Shown: positions 5,561-7,782 of the stretch, piece after piece
How the letters are laid out: every line of letters begins with the position of its first letter
How positions within the stretch are numbered: the stretch's first letter is position 1
From: Actinomycetes bacterium
GTDB lineage: Bacteria; Actinomycetota; Acidimicrobiia; Acidimicrobiales; JAKAOS01
Assembly (NCBI GenBank): GCA_021790615.1
Contig: JAJYGW010000333.1
Coordinates: 1 to 7,782, forward strand
Length of the DNA: 7,782 bases
Reading direction: 5' to 3'
Notes under the pieces: generated by a model
The model's input: the letters and a program-made list of their open reading frames with translations, nothing else
The model's database searches: none
What the model was told of the DNA's origin: nothing
Position numbers and translations under genes: made by a program

Positions 5561-6604
5561 ATGGCGCAGACCCCCGTGCTCGACGTGACGGGGGGTGGGG
5601 CCGCCCCGCGGGAGGCCCCGCCCCCCGCCGAGCTCCCGCGCCGGCCGCTGTGGAGGTCCCTGCTCGAGCGGCGCGAGGCGGCGATCCTCATCGTCGCCGT
5701 CGCGCTGTTCGTCTACTTCTCGATCGCCTCGGCCAACTTCTTCAGCGTTTCCGACATCCAGAACCTCTCCCAGTTCGTCGGGCCGATCGCGGTCATCGGG
5801 GCGGGCGAGGTGCTGCTCTTGGTGTGCGCGGAGGTCGACCTCTCGGCCGGGACGGTGTTCATCTTCATCCCCTTCGTCGTCAACTACCTGGCGGGCGCAG
5901 GGCTCCCCCTCATCGTGGCCATCCTGCTCTCCCTGGTGGTTGCGGGGCTGATCGGGGTGATCAACGGCGTCATCACGACCTGGCTCAACATCCCCTCCTT
6001 CGTGACGACGCTTGGCACCCTGTTCGCGCTCGACGGCGTCATGCTCACGACCTCGAACGCGCAGCAGCTCACGATGCCCGGGCAGTCGAGCGCCATCGGC
6101 AAGGTGCTCGGGATCTACGTCTGGTCGGAGATCCTCTGGTCGCTGGCGATCGTCGCCGTGATGTACGTGGTGCTCAACCGGTCGCGCTTCGGGATGCACG
6201 TGACCGCGACGGGGGGGAACCTGACGGGAGCTGCGGAGGCCGGGATCCCGGTGAACCGAGTGAAGATCTGGGCGTTCGTCGTCTGCTCGGTGCTGTCCGC
6301 ATTCATCGGGATCATCGACGCCATGCGTATCAACGTGCTCGACCCCGGGACGGACGGCACCCAGGAGATGTTCTACGCCATCGCCGCAGCGGTCATCGGG
6401 GGCACCGCGCTCACCGGGGGCCGGGGGACCGTGATCGGCGCGCTCGTCGGGGCGATCGTGCTCGGTGTCCTCTACGTCGGGCTGACCATCATCGGGATCT
6501 CGGCCAACACCTTCATCCTGATTCTCGGTGCGGCGATCCTCCTTGCAATGATCGCCAACGTGCAGCTCGCCAAGCTGACCGTCCAACGAAAGGCGCCGAC
6601 GTGA
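5561..6604 (+). CDS. Sugar/cyclitol ABC transporter permease (BPD_transp_2, RbsC-like)
   Basis: This 347-residue inner-membrane protein forms the transport channel, probably as a homodimer. A Pro-rich cytosolic tail of about 35 residues is followed by several hydrophobic segments, for example 41-57, 73-90, 97-112, 116-138, 190-205, 237-252, 272-284, 291-312 and 317-334. The family motif EVDLSAGTV (91-99) matches the usual G-I-D-L-S-V-G-S segment. ATGGN-(x)-TGAAEAGIPVNRVK (216-235) is the cytoplasmic loop expected to contact the ATPase, and VIGGTALTGGRGTVIGALVGA (278-298) is also typical. No Shine-Dalgarno sequence precedes the ATG, only 2 bases after the previous stop, so translation is probably coupled. 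GTG codons at residues 6 and 9 are less likely starts. Its stop overlaps the next start as GTGA. Confidence 0.9.
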   Translation: MAQTPVLDVTGGGAAPREAPPPAELPRRPLWRSLLERREAAILIVAVALFVYFSIASANFFSVSDIQNLSQFVGPIAVIGAGEVLLLVCAEVDLSAGTVFIFIPFVVNYLAGAGLPLIVAILLSLVVAGLIGVINGVITTWLNIPSFVTTLGTLFALDGVMLTTSNAQQLTMPGQSSAIGKVLGIYVWSEILWSLAIVAVMYVVLNRSRFGMHVTATGGNLTGAAEAGIPVNRVKIWAFVVCSVLSAFIGIIDAMRINVLDPGTDGTQEMFYAIAAAVIGGTALTGGRGTVIGALVGAIVLGVLYVGLTIIGISANTFILILGAAILLAMIANVQLAKLTVQRKAPT

Positions 6605-7416
6605 CCGGGGACACCGGAATGACCGGGAGTGGCGCCGTGGGCGGTCCCCCCGAGCCCGTCCTGCGTACCGAGGGCGTCGCGAAGCACTTCGGTGCCGTGG
6701 TCGCACTCCGCGGCGTCGACATGCACCTGGACCGCGGTGAGGTGCTCGGCCTGGTCGGCGACAACGGCGCAGGCAAGAGCACCCTCGTGAAGATCCTCTG
6801 CGGCTTCCAGCGGCCGGACGAGGGCCACATCTACCTGGACGGCCACGAGGTCCACTTCCGGAGCGTCCAGGAGGCTCGGGCGCACGGGATCGAGACGGTC
6901 TACCAGGATCTGGCGCTCGTTCCGCAGCTGCCGGTGTACAAGAACCTCTTCCTCAACCGGGAGCTGACCTCGGGCGGGCGGCTGGGTTTCCTCTCCAATG
7001 GCGAGATGCGCCGGCTGGCCCGCCAGTACCTCGCGGAGATCCGCGTGAACGTCCCCGATATCGACGCGGAGGTCGAGCGGCTCTCCGGTGGCCAGCGCCA
7101 GGCGATTGCCGTCGCCCGGGCGACCCGGTCGGAGGTGAAGATCCTCTTGCTCGACGAGCCGCTCTCCGCGATGGGGGCGAAGGAGTCGGCGCTCATCATC
7201 GACCTCGTGCGCGACCTCTCGAAGAGCCGCGGCGTCTCGATCATCGTGATCGACCACAACTACGCCCACATCTTCGAGCTGTGCGACCGGATCAACGTCA
7301 TCCAGCAAGGTCGGGTGAGCTTCGACAAGCCGGTCGCGGAGACGTCGCTCGACGAGCTCACCGAGCTGATGGTGTCGGAGTACCGCAAGCAGGTCGCAGC
7401 GGGGAGGTCCCAATAG
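6601..7416 (+). CDS. Sugar/cyclitol ABC transporter ATP-binding protein, single domain
   Basis: This 271-residue cytosolic ATPase powers the importer. It shows all nucleotide-binding motifs in order: Walker A GDNGAGKST (53-61), Q-loop Gln102, signature LSGGQRQ (161-167), Walker B ILLLDEP with Glu186 (181-187), and H-loop His219 in IDHN. Unlike RbsA-type proteins of about 500 residues with two fused ATPase domains, it has one domain, as in FrcA-type proteins, and should act as a homodimer. The segment after Walker B reads LSAMGAKES, against TAALGV-E in many relatives. The GTG at 6601 overlaps the permease stop and has AAAGG 7 bases upstream; an ATG at 6619 is the alternative, and both precede the conserved region. 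The N-terminal 18 residues are Gly-rich and poorly structured. Confidence 0.92.
   Translation: MTGDTGMTGSGAVGGPPEPVLRTEGVAKHFGAVVALRGVDMHLDRGEVLGLVGDNGAGKSTLVKILCGFQRPDEGHIYLDGHEVHFRSVQEARAHGIETVYQDLALVPQLPVYKNLFLNRELTSGGRLGFLSNGEMRRLARQYLAEIRVNVPDIDAEVERLSGGQRQAIAVARATRSEVKILLLDEPLSAMGAKESALIIDLVRDLSKSRGVSIIVIDHNYAHIFELCDRINVIQQGRVSFDKPVAETSLDELTELMVSEYRKQVAAGRSQ
7401..7407 (+). promoter_or_regulatory. Ribosome binding site before the last gene
   Basis: GGGGAGG lies inside the last codons of the ATPase gene, 5 bases before the ATA at 7413. It supports initiation at this point even though no standard start codon follows at the right distance. Confidence 0.5.
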
Positions 7417-7782
7417 CTCCCGAGGCGCCCCGGGCCTTCTCGGACGGGCGACGGTGGCGGCTCGAGATCCCCTCCGTCGAGGGACCGGCGGCGCTCGAGG
7501 CAGTCCTGGTCGCCGCAGACGAGCTGGGCGTGCGGGTCGACCGGGTCAGCCAGGGAAGTGGCGTGGCACTGCTCCGCCAGGTCGAGCTCGAGGCCATGGC
7601 GCGCACGGCCCGCGCGGCCGGTGTGGAGCTCGTCCTCTGGGCGGGGTTGCGCGGGGCATGGGACATCGGCGCGCAGGCGAGAGCGAGCTCGGGGGCGGCC
7701 GCAGCCGGTGCGGTTCGTGGCCGCGCGGGCCTCGCCGCGGGACTGGATGAGGCGGTTCGTGCCGCCGAGGCCGGGGGCGCGG
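7413..7782 (+). CDS. Conserved protein of unknown function, possible TIM-barrel (U32-like), partial, start uncertain
   Basis: An open frame with clear coding bias runs from the end of the ATPase gene to the window edge with no stop. Readable protein begins near RRWRLEIPSVEGPAALEAVL and continues through RVSQGSGVALL, VELVLWAGLRGAWDIGAQAR and an Ala/Gly-rich tail. The alternation of short beta strands and helices resembles the start of a TIM barrel. I recall, without certainty, similar proteins next to sugar ABC transporters in actinobacteria, sometimes labelled peptidase. Its role is unknown; action on the imported substrate is only a guess. No ATG, GTG or TTG lies near the expected N-terminus. 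An ATA at 7413-7415 overlaps the ATPase stop as ATAG and stands 5 bases after GGGGAGG (7401-7407). A non-standard start, an unusual codon or a sequence error would each explain this. In-frame GTG and ATG codons further in would remove the conserved IPSVEG segment. Confidence 0.7.
   Translation, partial: MAPEAPRAFSDGRRWRLEIPSVEGPAALEAVLVAADELGVRVDRVSQGSGVALLRQVELEAMARTARAAGVELVLWAGLRGAWDIGAQARASSGAAAAGAVRGRAGLAAGLDEAVRAAEAGGA

Noticed and set aside
5492..6706. Minus-strand frame of 404 codons antisense to the permease
   Set aside because: Its composition (runs of Asp, His, Arg, Gly) is typical of the complement of a GC-rich membrane-protein gene; the plus strand encodes a clear permease.
1..7782. 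CRISPR array, tRNA or rRNA gene, insertion sequence, prophage or toxin-antitoxin genes
   Set aside because: I saw no spaced direct repeats, tRNA-like cloverleaf, transposase motifs or phage genes; the only repeat is the adjacent 23-bp tandem unit, which has no spacers.

Overview
The window is very GC-rich, with a strong G/C bias at third codon positions. It encodes a Tat-type lipoprotein signal on a sugar-binding protein and uses several GTG starts. Together these suggest an actinobacterium or a related high-GC, Gram-positive-type lineage, but no marker gene fixes the taxon. Both ends cut through genes, so this looks like a short (probably metagenomic) contig. The first nine bases match the end of an Illumina adapter.

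Layout: (1) Bases 1-1380, minus strand, hold the first 460 codons of iolD, the thiamine-diphosphate-dependent ring-opening hydrolase of myo-inositol breakdown. (2) Bases 1381-1751 are a divergent control region. It carries a good sigma70-type promoter, a perfect 13-bp palindrome over the expected start of transcription, and two copies of a CGTG-N2-CACG palindrome. (3) Bases 1752-3970, plus strand, hold two Gfo/Idh/MocA-family dehydrogenase genes overlapping by 4 bp. The first resembles inositol 2-dehydrogenase (IolG). The second is a more distant paralogue. (4) Bases 3971-4430 are a 460-bp non-coding leader with several dyads, a tandem repeat and a near copy of the divergent-region palindrome. 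(5) Bases 4431-7416 encode a complete CUT2/ribose-type ABC importer: Tat lipoprotein, permease and single-domain ATPase, tightly packed. (6) From about 7413 to the end runs the start of a conserved protein of unknown function, possibly a TIM barrel, with no ordinary start codon.

Taken together this is an inositol (cyclitol) uptake and catabolism locus. The importer would bring in the cyclitol, the dehydrogenases would oxidise it to inosose, and IolD would act later, opening the trihydroxycyclohexanedione ring. The dehydratase, isomerase, kinase and aldolase steps (IolE, IolB, IolC, IolJ) and any regulator are not in the window. The substrate assignment rests mainly on IolD and the IolG-like protein; the transporter specificity is inferred from context.

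The core genes belong to known families. The points of interest are a possible shared operator motif in both control regions, an apparent NADP-type cofactor pocket in the IolG-like enzyme beside an NAD-type pocket in its partner, the tandem repeat in the transporter leader, the odd start of the last gene and the adapter remnant. I found no clearly new system.
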